Origin: Nitrososphaerota archaeon
GTDB taxonomy: Archaea; Thermoproteota; Nitrososphaeria; Nitrososphaerales; Nitrosopumilaceae
Assembly (NCBI GenBank): GCA_022565935.1
Contig: JADFJY010000030.1
Location: forward strand, 1 to 12,433
Length of the DNA: 12,433 nucleotides
Direction of reading: 5' to 3'
Shown here: in pieces, positions 1 to 7,770 of the stretch
How the letters are laid out: each line of letters starts with the position of its first letter
Position numbering within the stretch: position 1 is the stretch's first letter
Notes under the pieces: model-generated
The model's input: the letters and a program-made list of their open reading frames with translations, nothing else
What the model was told of the DNA's origin: nothing
Databases searched by the model: none
Made by a program: the position numbers and the translations under genes

Positions 1-506
1 AAGAAATTAGAAAAATTCTAGAATCAAAAGGGATCAGAGTACATGTTGATGACAGAAGTGACTTATCTCCAGGATACAAATTCAATGATTGGGAACTAAA
101 AGGGGTTCCAATACGAATAGAAATTGGCCCTAAAGACATAGAAAATCAAAGTGTAGTTATAGCAAAAAGATACAATCGTGAAAAGTCAAGTTTAGGTTTT
201 ACTGAAATTGAAAAAATCCACACAATTTTAGATGAAATTCAAAATAGCATGTTAAAAACTGCGAGAGAACAAACAAAAGCAAACACCATAGATATTTCAG
301 ATTATACTGAATTCAAATCAAAAATTGAGAAAGGTGGTTTCTTTAGCGCTCCTTGGTGTGGAAAATTAGAATGTGAAGAGAAAATCAAAGAGGAAACAGG
401 TGCAGATATTAGAGTCATTCCGTTTGGCAGTGAAAATACAGATAAAAAATGCATGTATTGTCAAGAACAAAGCACATTGATTCCAATTTTTGCAAGGGGG
501 TACTAA
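1..506 (+). CDS. proS: Prolyl-tRNA synthetase, C-terminal part (5' end outside window)
   Basis: This is the 3' end of a class II prolyl-tRNA synthetase, which charges tRNA-Pro with proline in the cytoplasm. The frame is open from base 3, and 167 residues are visible. The first part reads as the anticodon-binding domain, with the family-like stretch GYKFNDWELKGVPIRIEIGP. The last ~85 residues are the extra C-terminal domain of archaeal/eukaryotic-type ProRS. It carries a Cys-x4-Cys pair (WCGKLEC) and a Cys-x2-Cys pair (CMYC), the usual zinc ligands. The protein ends in ARGY, matching the C-terminal tyrosine typical of this type. The stop lies 14 bp before egtB on the same strand, so co-transcription is possible. 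The catalytic core is outside the window. Identification is firm. Confidence 0.95.
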   Translation, partial: EIRKILESKGIRVHVDDRSDLSPGYKFNDWELKGVPIRIEIGPKDIENQSVVIAKRYNREKSSLGFTEIEKIHTILDEIQNSMLKTAREQTKANTIDISDYTEFKSKIEKGGFFSAPWCGKLECEEKIKEETGADIRVIPFGSENTDKKCMYCQEQSTLIPIFARGY

Positions 507-520
507 ACTATTTTTTAATA

Positions 521-1831
521 ATGACTACAAATCCAGAATTACAGCAAAAAAAACCATTGTTAAAACAGTTTAGAGAGACAAGAAGTAAGACCTTGGAACT
601 TGTAAAGACTTTAGAAAAAGATGATTTTGTTGTTCAAACAGCATTTTTCACTAGTCCTCCAAAGTGGCATATTGGTCATGTCAGTTGGATCTACGAAGCA
701 ATAATGAGTAAATTAGATAAAAATTATGAATTTTATTCAAGTGAATTTTCAGAATATCTTAATTCCTATTATCAACAATTCGGGACTCCACAAGATAAGG
801 GACTAAGAGGAATAAGTTCAAGACCCACTGTTGAGCAAATATTTCAATACTTTAACACAATTAACCAGAGAGTAGAGCATTTTATTGAATCACAAACTTT
901 GAGTGATGACGAAGTTAAATTAATCACTATGGGATTTCATCATGAATGTCAACATCAAGAGCTTCTTGTGTATGATTTACAACATCTTCTTGCAGAACAA
1001 TATAGACCCGTTAAAAGAAATGAGATTCCAAAACAAAATCAGGTTGATAAAAAATCAACTCATATCAAAGGAGGTTTATACACAATGGGTTACAATGGAG
1101 AAGACTATTGTTATGACATTGAACTTCCAGAACACAAAGTATACCTTAATGATTACAAGTTAGATATTTTTCCAGTTACAAATCAACAATATATAGAATT
1201 TATCGAGGATGGAGGATATGAAACATACAAGTTTTGGTTATCAGATGGTTGGGAGAAAGTTAAAGAAAGTAAATGGATAGCACCAATGTACTGGGAAAAA
1301 ATAAATAAGAAATGGAATGTAAGAGACTTTTTAGGAATTAGAAAAATTAACCCAAATCAACCTGTATGTCATGTTAGTTATTTTGAAGCTGATGCATATT
1401 GTAAATGGGCTGGAAAAAGACTCCCAACAGAAGGAGAATGGGAAAAAGCTGCCTGTTGGAATGAAGAAACGCAAGTAAAAGCAATCTATCCTTGGGGAAA
1501 TGAGCAACCAACAGAAGAAAAATGCAATTTACTGGAATCATATTTTTGGGGATGTACTGAAATTGGAACATTCCCAAATGGCACTAGTCCATCTGGATGT
1601 CAACAGATGATTGGAGATGTTTGGGAATGGACATCATCAGAATTTACTGGGTATCCAGGATTCAAAACAGGGTTTGATGAATATAATGACAAGTGGTTTT
1701 CAAACCAAAAAGTCTTGAGAGGAGGCTCATTTGCTACTCCAAAAATGTCAATTAGAGGAAGTTACAGAAATTTCTTTAGATTAGATGAAAGATGGTTATT
1801 CTCAGGTTTTAGATGCGCAGAAGATATCTAA
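521..1831 (+). CDS. egtB: EgtB-type iron-dependent sulfoxide synthase (ergothioneine synthesis)
   Basis: The family is non-haem iron enzymes that use O2 to join hercynine (trimethyl-histidine) to cysteine or gamma-glutamylcysteine as a sulfoxide, the C-S bond step of ergothioneine synthesis. The protein has 436 aa from the ATG at 521. An earlier in-frame ATG at 449 lies inside proS and adds unlike-family residues, so 521 is preferred. Residues ~15-165 form a DinB-like helical domain with WHIGH (His53) and the H-x3-H-x-E motif (His141, His145, Glu147), the expected iron ligands. Residues ~180-436 are an FGE-sulfatase-like domain, with GGLYTMG near the start, DVWEW at 366-370 and VLRGGSFATP at 398-407, ending in YRNFF and SGFRCAED. 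Cys143 sits between the two metal histidines, where I would expect Gln. The sulfur donor cannot be read from sequence. Its natural partner, an EgtD homologue, is convergent downstream. OvoA-like or SenA-like activity is an alternative, but no partner for those is visible. Confidence 0.88.
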   Translation: MTTNPELQQKKPLLKQFRETRSKTLELVKTLEKDDFVVQTAFFTSPPKWHIGHVSWIYEAIMSKLDKNYEFYSSEFSEYLNSYYQQFGTPQDKGLRGISSRPTVEQIFQYFNTINQRVEHFIESQTLSDDEVKLITMGFHHECQHQELLVYDLQHLLAEQYRPVKRNEIPKQNQVDKKSTHIKGGLYTMGYNGEDYCYDIELPEHKVYLNDYKLDIFPVTNQQYIEFIEDGGYETYKFWLSDGWEKVKESKWIAPMYWEKINKKWNVRDFLGIRKINPNQPVCHVSYFEADAYCKWAGKRLPTEGEWEKAACWNEETQVKAIYPWGNEQPTEEKCNLLESYFWGCTEIGTFPNGTSPSGCQQMIGDVWEWTSSEFTGYPGFKTGFDEYNDKWFSNQKVLRGGSFATPKMSIRGSYRNFFRLDERWLFSGFRCAEDI

Positions 1832-1917
1832 TTTTTTGATACGAAATGACATGTATACCATAACCTTTGAGTAATTTTTAAGGTTAATTTTGAGTGTAAA
1901 CGAGTTTAGAATCATAC

Positions 1918-1933
1918 TTTTTTAGTAAAAAAA
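1918..1933. terminator. Candidate bidirectional T-run terminator
   Basis: The sequence TTTTTTA-G-TAAAAAA is a perfect dyad with a T6 run on the plus strand and an A7 run, giving T7 on the minus strand. Archaeal RNA polymerase stops at T-runs without needing a strong hairpin. The position between two convergent genes suits termination of egtB from one side and egtD from the other. No transcript data support it here. Confidence 0.4.
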
Positions 1934-1981
1934 TAACAACCCAATCATCATTAAAGCCACTCCGATTGTTGCTATCACCAT
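1922..1981 (-). CDS. Possible 19-aa single-membrane-segment peptide
   Basis: Starting at an ATG at 1979-1981, the minus strand reads MVIATIGVALMMIGLLFFY and a stop, an almost perfect hydrophobic membrane segment. Open frame extends upstream to about 2020 with a basic stretch (RKLISKKE), the usual pattern of a membrane peptide with a cytoplasmic positive end, but no standard start codon is found there. It lies downstream of egtD on the same strand. Nothing confirms translation, and a 19-codon frame can occur by chance in AT-rich DNA. Confidence 0.2.
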   Translation of the reverse strand: MVIATIGVALMMIGLLFFY

Positions 1982-2054
1982 CTCTTTTTTAGATATGAGT
2001 TTTCTGTAAAAAGTATGGACTTAAGCGTATTGGAGATTAAAATCTAAAAGGTTA

Positions 2055-3086
2055 TCATGGATCGGATTTTATTGATACCAAGGTTAGTGAAAAATACTTG
2101 TTATCATCTAACCACGTATGTTTAATTTGAAATCCCGCGCTATCAAGAAGTTCATGAATTTGTGACAGTTTGTATTTGTGTGAATGTTCAGTATGAATTA
2201 ATTCATCTTTTTTGAAATTCAATAAAAGATTAGATTTTGATACTACAACTGATTGATTTACAAGAGATTTGAGATACATTTCAATTCTTTGCTTTTCTTC
2301 GTTGTAAATTGCAAGATGTGAAAAATTTTTCAAATTAAAATCAGCATCAAGCTCTGCATTAATTCTAGAAAGAATATTAAGATTAAATTTTGCAGTCACA
2401 CCTTGTGAATCGTCATATGCAGATTCTAAAATCTGTTTATCTTTAATCAAATCTAATCCAATCAAAAATAGATCACCAGACTTCATGGTAGAATTTATTT
2501 TCTGTAAAAATTCAAATCCATCATTTGGAGAAAAATTACCAAAACTAGAACCCAAAAAAATAATCAAATTTTTCTTTTTATCGAAATTTTTTAGAAATTC
2601 TAAACCGTCCTCATATGTATCTATTATGCCTGTTATATGCAACCCAGCATAATTCTTCAGTAATTCCTCAGAACTCTCAGTAAGAATTTCAGAGATATCT
2701 ATTGGGAAATAATCTACAGAGTCATGTAATTGTGTCAAAACATCCAGAATTAATCTAGTTTTTACAGATGTGCCACTTCCAAGTTCAACTAGTCGAAAAT
2801 TTTCATCAATGTAAGAGGATAATTCAGGTTGGAATTTCCTTAGTATAGAAATTTCAGTTCTTGTTAGATAATATTCTGGTAAAGAACAAATTTTTTCAAA
2901 TAAATCTGAACCTTTTTTATCATAAAAGAACTTGGGATTAATAAATTTAGAATCATGATTCAAACTAGAAGATATTTCTTCAGCAAATGTTTTCTCAGTT
3001 TTACTAGAATGTAGTTTAAAGTATTGAAGTTTAGAGGATACTACATATTTTTTATAATTAAGATTTTTTTGAATTGTGTTGCTCAA
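2055..3086 (-). CDS. egtD: EgtD-type histidine Nalpha-methyltransferase
   Basis: EgtD enzymes use three S-adenosylmethionine molecules to trimethylate the alpha-amino group of histidine, giving hercynine, the EgtB substrate. The protein has 343 aa, close to the family length. Visible family motifs are FFYDKKGSDLFE with Tyr55, LPEYYLTRTE (70-78), the SAM loop LVELGSGTS (99-107), FLGSSFGNFSP (177-187, Asn184), the GLDLIKD...AYDD block with Tyr224, GVTAKFNLN and IHTEHS (297-302). Glu300 and Ser302 match the E-x-S pair that holds the histidine substrate in mycobacterial EgtD, so histidine specificity is likely. The start is TTG at 3084-3086; an in-frame stop lies two codons upstream and no ATG exists nearby. 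The gene is convergent with egtB and divergent from the ABC ATPase gene. Confidence 0.9.
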   Translation of the reverse strand: MSNTIQKNLNYKKYVVSSKLQYFKLHSSKTEKTFAEEISSSLNHDSKFINPKFFYDKKGSDLFEKICSLPEYYLTRTEISILRKFQPELSSYIDENFRLVELGSGTSVKTRLILDVLTQLHDSVDYFPIDISEILTESSEELLKNYAGLHITGIIDTYEDGLEFLKNFDKKKNLIIFLGSSFGNFSPNDGFEFLQKINSTMKSGDLFLIGLDLIKDKQILESAYDDSQGVTAKFNLNILSRINAELDADFNLKNFSHLAIYNEEKQRIEMYLKSLVNQSVVVSKSNLLLNFKKDELIHTEHSHKYKLSQIHELLDSAGFQIKHTWLDDNKYFSLTLVSIKSDP

Positions 3087-3100
3087 GGATTAAAACCAGA

Positions 3101-3117
3101 TTTATTTAACATAAATT
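3101..3117 (-). promoter_or_regulatory. AT-rich box A candidate for egtD
   Basis: Read on the minus strand, this is AATTTATGTTAAATAAA, ending 14 bases before the TTG start. Its centre is about 20-26 bases from the start codon, the distance expected for a leaderless archaeal transcript. The exact TATA core is ambiguous. Confidence 0.35.
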
Positions 3118-3153
3118 CTTTATCCTAATTCTATACGCATAAATCATATTTCT

Positions 3154-3161
3154 TGATATAC
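3154..3161 (+). promoter_or_regulatory. TATA-like box for the ABC ATPase gene
   Basis: The octamer TGATATAC is centred about 25 bases before the ATG at 3183, as expected for a leaderless archaeal transcript. It is a moderate match and is judged mainly by position. Confidence 0.35.
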
Positions 3162-3182
3162 TTCTTCATTCAATAATAATCA

Positions 3183-4145
3183 ATGAATGAGATACTCAGA
3201 GTAGAACATTTGAAAAAATACTTTATCAAAAAAAGCTTGTTTGGTTCAAAATCTATAGTTAGGGCAACAGATGATGTTTCATTTTCTCTTAAAAAGGGTG
3301 AAGTTTTAGTGTTAGCTGGTGAATCAGGTTCTGGAAAGTCAACTATCGCAAAATTAATTCTAAAATCAATTGAACCAGATTCTGGAAAAATTTTTTTCGA
3401 AGATCTTGAAATCAATAATGAACAAAAGAATCTAAAAAAAATTAGAATGAATTGTCAGATGATTCACCAAGATCCATATGACTCTATAAATCCAAGAATG
3501 AAAGTAATAGATATCGTATCTGAACCTCTTGAAATACACAATATTGGAAATAAAGCCGATAGACTAAGAAGAGTAATTGAAGTTTTACACGAAGTAAAAT
3601 TAGAACCTGTTGATGAAATGACAAAAAAGTACCCACACATGTTATCAGGTGGACAAAGACAAAGAGTGGTCTTGGCAAGAGCATTAGCACTAAAACCAAA
3701 AATAATCATAGCAGATGAACCAGTTTCAATGTTGGATGTATCAATTAGAGCAGAGATGCTTGAATTAATGCAGGAATTACAAAAAAAATATAATATTTCT
3801 TTCATCTATATCACTCATGATTTGGCAACAGCCAGATATTTTGGTCAAAGAATAGGAATTTTGTATCTTGGTAAAATCGTAGAAATCGGGCCAATTAATC
3901 AAGTTCTAACAAATCCAAAGCACCCATATACACAGGCACTAATTGATGCAATTTCAGAACCAGACCCAGATAATCTACACAGAGAAAAGAAAATTCGAAT
4001 AAATGCACCATCAGATGTAGATGTTTATCAAGGATGTAGATTCAGGGCAAGATGTCCGTATGTCATAGATAAATGTAAAGAAGAACCTAGTTTAGAAAAA
4101 GTAGGTAATGAGCACTTTGCTGCATGTTATGTAAAACTAGACTAG
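3183..4145 (+). CDS. OppF/DppF-like ABC transporter ATP-binding protein
   Basis: This is a cytoplasmic ATPase subunit of a peptide/nickel-type ABC importer. The protein has 320 aa, the usual length for OppF/DppF. Motifs in order are Walker A GESGSGKST (46-54), Q-loop Gln96, signature LSGGQRQR (154-161), Walker B IIIADEP (174-180) and the switch histidine in THD (211-213). The C-terminal extension typical of this subfamily contains HPYTQALI (247-254) and a Cys cluster (Cys285, Cys291, Cys298, Cys315) resembling the [4Fe-4S] site described in some OppD proteins. No permease, binding protein or second ATPase is adjacent, so the substrate is unknown and the partners must be encoded elsewhere if it works in transport. 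Its TAG stop overlaps that of smc. Confidence 0.9.
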   Translation: MNEILRVEHLKKYFIKKSLFGSKSIVRATDDVSFSLKKGEVLVLAGESGSGKSTIAKLILKSIEPDSGKIFFEDLEINNEQKNLKKIRMNCQMIHQDPYDSINPRMKVIDIVSEPLEIHNIGNKADRLRRVIEVLHEVKLEPVDEMTKKYPHMLSGGQRQRVVLARALALKPKIIIADEPVSMLDVSIRAEMLELMQELQKKYNISFIYITHDLATARYFGQRIGILYLGKIVEIGPINQVLTNPKHPYTQALIDAISEPDPDNLHREKKIRINAPSDVDVYQGCRFRARCPYVIDKCKEEPSLEKVGNEHFAACYVKLD

Positions 4146-7100
4146 GAGTTTCTAACAGATGGCATTCGTTTATCTTTGTAAACAACAACATGTGAAACGC
4201 CATTCTTTGGAAAAACACCATAGATCAGTTTTGCTTTTTGTACAACAGAATCTTTTAGAGATACCAAAATAAATTGGCTTTCTTTAGATCGTTCCTCTAA
4301 GATCTTTGCAAGTCTTTCAGAATTTGGTGCATCAAGATGTGCATCAATCTCATCAAACAAGTAAAATGGTGAAGGTTTTAGTTTTTGTAATGCAAGTACA
4401 AACACAATTGCAGCCAATGTCTTTTCACCACCACTAATTGATGTAGATTCTCTTTTTGGTTTATTTGGGAATTGAAGTAGATAAGAAATTCCAGAATCAA
4501 ATATATCGTCTTCATTTTGTAATTCTAACCAAGCATTTCCATCAGTCATTTTATTGAATATTAACCGAATTTCTTTATCTATAGTATCAAATGCATCCAA
4601 AAATGTTTGTCGTTTGTCTTTATCAACATCGTCAAGAAATTTAATAATTGAATTTCTTTCTTCCTCAAGAGAATTCTTTCTTGAAGACATTGAACGATAA
4701 CCATATGAGACTTCAAGATATGTTTCTGGTGCCTTTGCATTTAATGCATTAAGGGAATTAAATTCAGCAGTTAACCCTTGAATTATGGGTTCAACATCAA
4801 AAGTTTCCATATTTTTATCAAAGCCAAAAACAGAAAGAATTTGTTGTAATTTGGATCGAGTTTCTCTCAAATCATTTAAATCATGATTCAATGAATCAGA
4901 TTGACGTTCTAATGTGTTGATTTGTTTTGTTAGTTCTTTATCTTTTTCAGACAAAATTTTAAGTTTATCATCATATTCTTTGAGTTGACCAATTGATGAA
5001 CCAGAGGTAGCAATAAGATCTTGCTCTTTTTCTCTTAATTTTACAAGAATTTCTTGTTTTGGTTCTTTTTGTTTCTCTAATTCTTGAATCTTTGTTTTAG
5101 ATTCTTGGCGCTCCAGATTCAAAGAATGTTCTTCTTCAAAAAGTCGATTAGATTGAGATTTTTCTTGATTAATTTGAGTTTGCAGTATTGTTAGTATAGA
5201 AGAGTTGTCACGGTATTCATTCATAATTGTGGTGTATAGTTTTTCATGGTCTGCTTTCTTTATGTTAATTTTAGATAATTCATTTGCAATGCGGTTTTGT
5301 TCTCCACTAGCATAGTTTTTTTCTACGATTGAAATACGTTCATGTAATGAATCTATATGAGATTCTGTGGAAATCATTTCAGATTCAATATTCATATTTC
5401 TTGTAGTTAACTCAGAATTTCTTTTTGACAGTTTTTCTTTAATGTTCATTACAGAAGTAATTCTTGATTTTAAATTTGAATAATTTTCACTTGCAGAGGT
5501 TAAAGATTTTTCTGAAACAGACAGTCTTTCAGCATATGATTGAATTGAATCATCTAATTTTTTCAAAGAATGTTTTTTCTGTAGTAAATATTTTTTAATC
5601 AAACTGATAGATTGAAAAAGACCATCAATATCACTACTCATAGAAATCAGTTTTGTGAGTTTTGAAATCTTTGAGTTAATATCAATTACAACTATACCTC
5701 CTTTTGCTGCAAAATATTCACCATCCATAGTTACTGCTTTGTATCCTAGTTGGGATACATTATAGGCAGATTCTCTATTTTCGGTAAGCACAATATTTCC
5801 AAATAGGAATGTTTTAAGCGTAAAATAGGCAGGGTTGCAAGTTACATAATCAGCAAGTACACCTATTACTCCAGATTCTTTCGGCAAAGTAATCTTAAAT
5901 TTTGGAATAGCATCAAGTGGAATAATCTTAAGCTTTGGAAGTTTCTTTCTTCTAGCAGCATCGGCAATTCCAATCAAAGTTGCAAAGTCTTTAACAACAA
6001 TTGCCTTAATCCAATCAGAACTTACTGCTAAAACAGAACGTTCGTATTGTTTGTCCCATGAAATCATTTCATAAACTAAACCTTCAATGCCAAGTTTATC
6101 TGCATCTTCCTTTAATTTTGCAACAGTATAATCTTCATGCATGAATCCTTTCACAGTTTTAATTTTTGATTCATAATGTGTTGCAGATTTACTTGCTTTT
6201 TCTAATATCAATCCCCATTCTTCCATGTCATCATATGTTTTTGATTTTTTTGTTTGTAATTTCATGATTCTAGATTTTAGTTCAGTGATAGTTGCAATGT
6301 TATTTTTCATCATAGATACAAATTTAGATTTAGATTCAGACAGATCAACAATACCTTGTTCTAATTCATTAAATTTTGTAGAATTTATTTTGATTTTATT
6401 GTTAGAATCTTCTTTTTCATGTTGAATTTTAGAAAGCTTCACTTGAGCATCATTTAATTGATTAGTGAGAGTTTTAATTTTATAATCTATTTCAGATTTT
6501 TTGGCAGCAACATTTGATTGTTCTGTTAGAATTATATTTCTTTCAGAATCAACAAGTTCCATATCTTTATTGATTTTATTTTTTTTGAGATTTGTCTCCT
6601 CGATTGATTCTTTTATTTTTAGAATTTTGTTATCAATATCACTTGTATTATTTTTAATTTCTCCTAACTCCAATTTAATTTCTGGAATTCGATTATCAAC
6701 TTGTTCTAATCTTTTCTGTGTTGCTGAAATCGCACTATTATCAATTTCATATTGTTCCATTGCAGAACTTATTTCTTCATCAAGTGATGCTTTTTCTTGA
6801 TTGTAGTCGTCCGCTTCATTCATTGATTTTGTTTTTTCAGTATCCAAAACATTAATTTCAGTTCTCAGTACGCCTCTTTCATCATCAAATTGGGTGATTT
6901 CAGAAGTAATTGTGTGTAAATTAGACTCGATAGAATCTTTTTTGCTTGAAACAATCTTCATTTTATTGGCAGCAGCTATTGCCTTGTATCTATTAAGTTC
7001 ACGTTCAAGAATATCATGACGTAATTTTTGATTTCTTTCTTCTTCAAGTTCATCAATTCTTTTTTTGATTTCACCCATTCTTGCTGCTGCAATTTCAAAT

Positions 7101-7666
7101 CTTCGATCTGCCTCATCTAGTTGTTTTAGAGCTTCTGTCTTTTTTTCATCAAAATAAGATAACCCAATTAAATCTTCAATTGTTTGTCTTTTTTCTTCCG
7201 GAGTAAATTCAGAAATTCTAGTGACTGTTCCTTGTTGAATTGCATTAAGTTGACTTAAACCTGCATTTGCCATATCAAGTAGATCAACAATTTGGTTTCG
7301 AGTTGTTTTGTTTTTGTTAAGATAGTAAATGCTTTCACCATGTTCGCTCATTTCCCTGGTGATCTGAACATTATCAGAATCAACAGGAATTTTTCTATCT
7401 GAATTATCAAAGTGTACACTAGTTCGAGTCATTTTTGGTCCATGACGATTTCCTTCAATATCATGAATTAGTGATCGTAGTTTGTCGACTCTCAATATTT
7501 TTGGTTTGTTTTCACCCATTGCAAACATAATGGCATCTAAAATGTTACTTTTACCTGATCCATTGGGACCAGAGATCGATACAAGTCCGGGTTCAAACTG
7601 AACAGTAGTATTCTTAAATCCAAATGATTTGAATCCAAAGATCTCAACTTTTTTAATATGAACCAA
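4142..7666 (-). CDS. smc: Chromosome segregation protein SMC
   Basis: SMC is an ATP-driven DNA-loop and chromosome-compaction protein that works as a dimer with kleisin partners. The protein has 1174 aa, full length. The N-terminal head (1-165) has FGFKSF and Walker A GPNGSGKS (33-40), with a Q-loop near 144. Long coiled-coil arms span about 166-505 and 666-1000. The hinge lies at about 515-665 and contains the conserved GG turn in AAKGGIVV (653-660). The C-terminal head has the signature SISGGEKT (around 1076-1083) and Walker B FYLFDEID (around 1101-1108). The start is TTG at 7664-7666, giving the expected opening MVHIKKVEIFGFKSF; there is no ATG upstream before an in-frame stop. The scpA and scpB partner genes are not adjacent. 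The stop overlaps the convergent ABC gene by 4 bp. Confidence 0.96.
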   Translation of the reverse strand: MVHIKKVEIFGFKSFGFKNTTVQFEPGLVSISGPNGSGKSNILDAIMFAMGENKPKILRVDKLRSLIHDIEGNRHGPKMTRTSVHFDNSDRKIPVDSDNVQITREMSEHGESIYYLNKNKTTRNQIVDLLDMANAGLSQLNAIQQGTVTRISEFTPEEKRQTIEDLIGLSYFDEKKTEALKQLDEADRRFEIAAARMGEIKKRIDELEEERNQKLRHDILERELNRYKAIAAANKMKIVSSKKDSIESNLHTITSEITQFDDERGVLRTEINVLDTEKTKSMNEADDYNQEKASLDEEISSAMEQYEIDNSAISATQKRLEQVDNRIPEIKLELGEIKNNTSDIDNKILKIKESIEETNLKKNKINKDMELVDSERNIILTEQSNVAAKKSEIDYKIKTLTNQLNDAQVKLSKIQHEKEDSNNKIKINSTKFNELEQGIVDLSESKSKFVSMMKNNIATITELKSRIMKLQTKKSKTYDDMEEWGLILEKASKSATHYESKIKTVKGFMHEDYTVAKLKEDADKLGIEGLVYEMISWDKQYERSVLAVSSDWIKAIVVKDFATLIGIADAARRKKLPKLKIIPLDAIPKFKITLPKESGVIGVLADYVTCNPAYFTLKTFLFGNIVLTENRESAYNVSQLGYKAVTMDGEYFAAKGGIVVIDINSKISKLTKLISMSSDIDGLFQSISLIKKYLLQKKHSLKKLDDSIQSYAERLSVSEKSLTSASENYSNLKSRITSVMNIKEKLSKRNSELTTRNMNIESEMISTESHIDSLHERISIVEKNYASGEQNRIANELSKINIKKADHEKLYTTIMNEYRDNSSILTILQTQINQEKSQSNRLFEEEHSLNLERQESKTKIQELEKQKEPKQEILVKLREKEQDLIATSGSSIGQLKEYDDKLKILSEKDKELTKQINTLERQSDSLNHDLNDLRETRSKLQQILSVFGFDKNMETFDVEPIIQGLTAEFNSLNALNAKAPETYLEVSYGYRSMSSRKNSLEEERNSIIKFLDDVDKDKRQTFLDAFDTIDKEIRLIFNKMTDGNAWLELQNEDDIFDSGISYLLQFPNKPKRESTSISGGEKTLAAIVFVLALQKLKPSPFYLFDEIDAHLDAPNSERLAKILEERSKESQFILVSLKDSVVQKAKLIYGVFPKNGVSHVVVYKDKRMPSVRNS

Positions 7667-7708
7667 TAACGATCTTTTCTCAATCTGTAGGATAATCGAT
7701 TACTAACA

Positions 7709-7726
7709 AGTTTTGTTGACAAAACT
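7709..7726. promoter_or_regulatory. Perfect 8+8 bp dyad upstream of smc
   Basis: AGTTTTGT-TG-ACAAAACT is a perfect inverted repeat with a 2-base centre, starting 43 bases upstream of the smc start codon. The 2-base centre makes an RNA hairpin of the full arms impossible, so it looks more like a site for a dimeric DNA-binding protein. It could serve smc or the doubtful ORF on the other side. No regulator is identified. Confidence 0.35.
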
Positions 7727-7770
7727 GTAAGGTTTTTGCAGGTTTAGTCATTTGAAGATCATTAACAATT

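Larger units (their letters stand above)
1832..2054. other. 223-bp intergenic region between convergent egtB and egtD
   Basis: This gap separates the facing ends of egtB and egtD. It contains several T-runs, including six Ts directly after the egtB stop, a T6/A7 dyad at 1918-1933, and a very short minus-strand reading frame described separately. I see no tRNA, no long repeat and no convincing promoter. Confidence 0.6.

Noticed and set aside
449..520. Longer egtB start at ATG 449
   Set aside because: It lies inside the proS coding end in another frame; the ATG at 521 gives the family-like N-terminus.
3464..3805. Minus-strand ORFs inside the ABC ATPase gene
   Set aside because: They are antisense to conserved Walker and signature motifs and have no family resemblance.
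6225..6800. Two plus-strand ORFs inside smc (6225-6425 and 6501-6800)
   Set aside because: They are antisense shadows of the coiled-coil coding region, with Ser/Leu/Phe-rich composition expected from reversed Lys/Glu codons.
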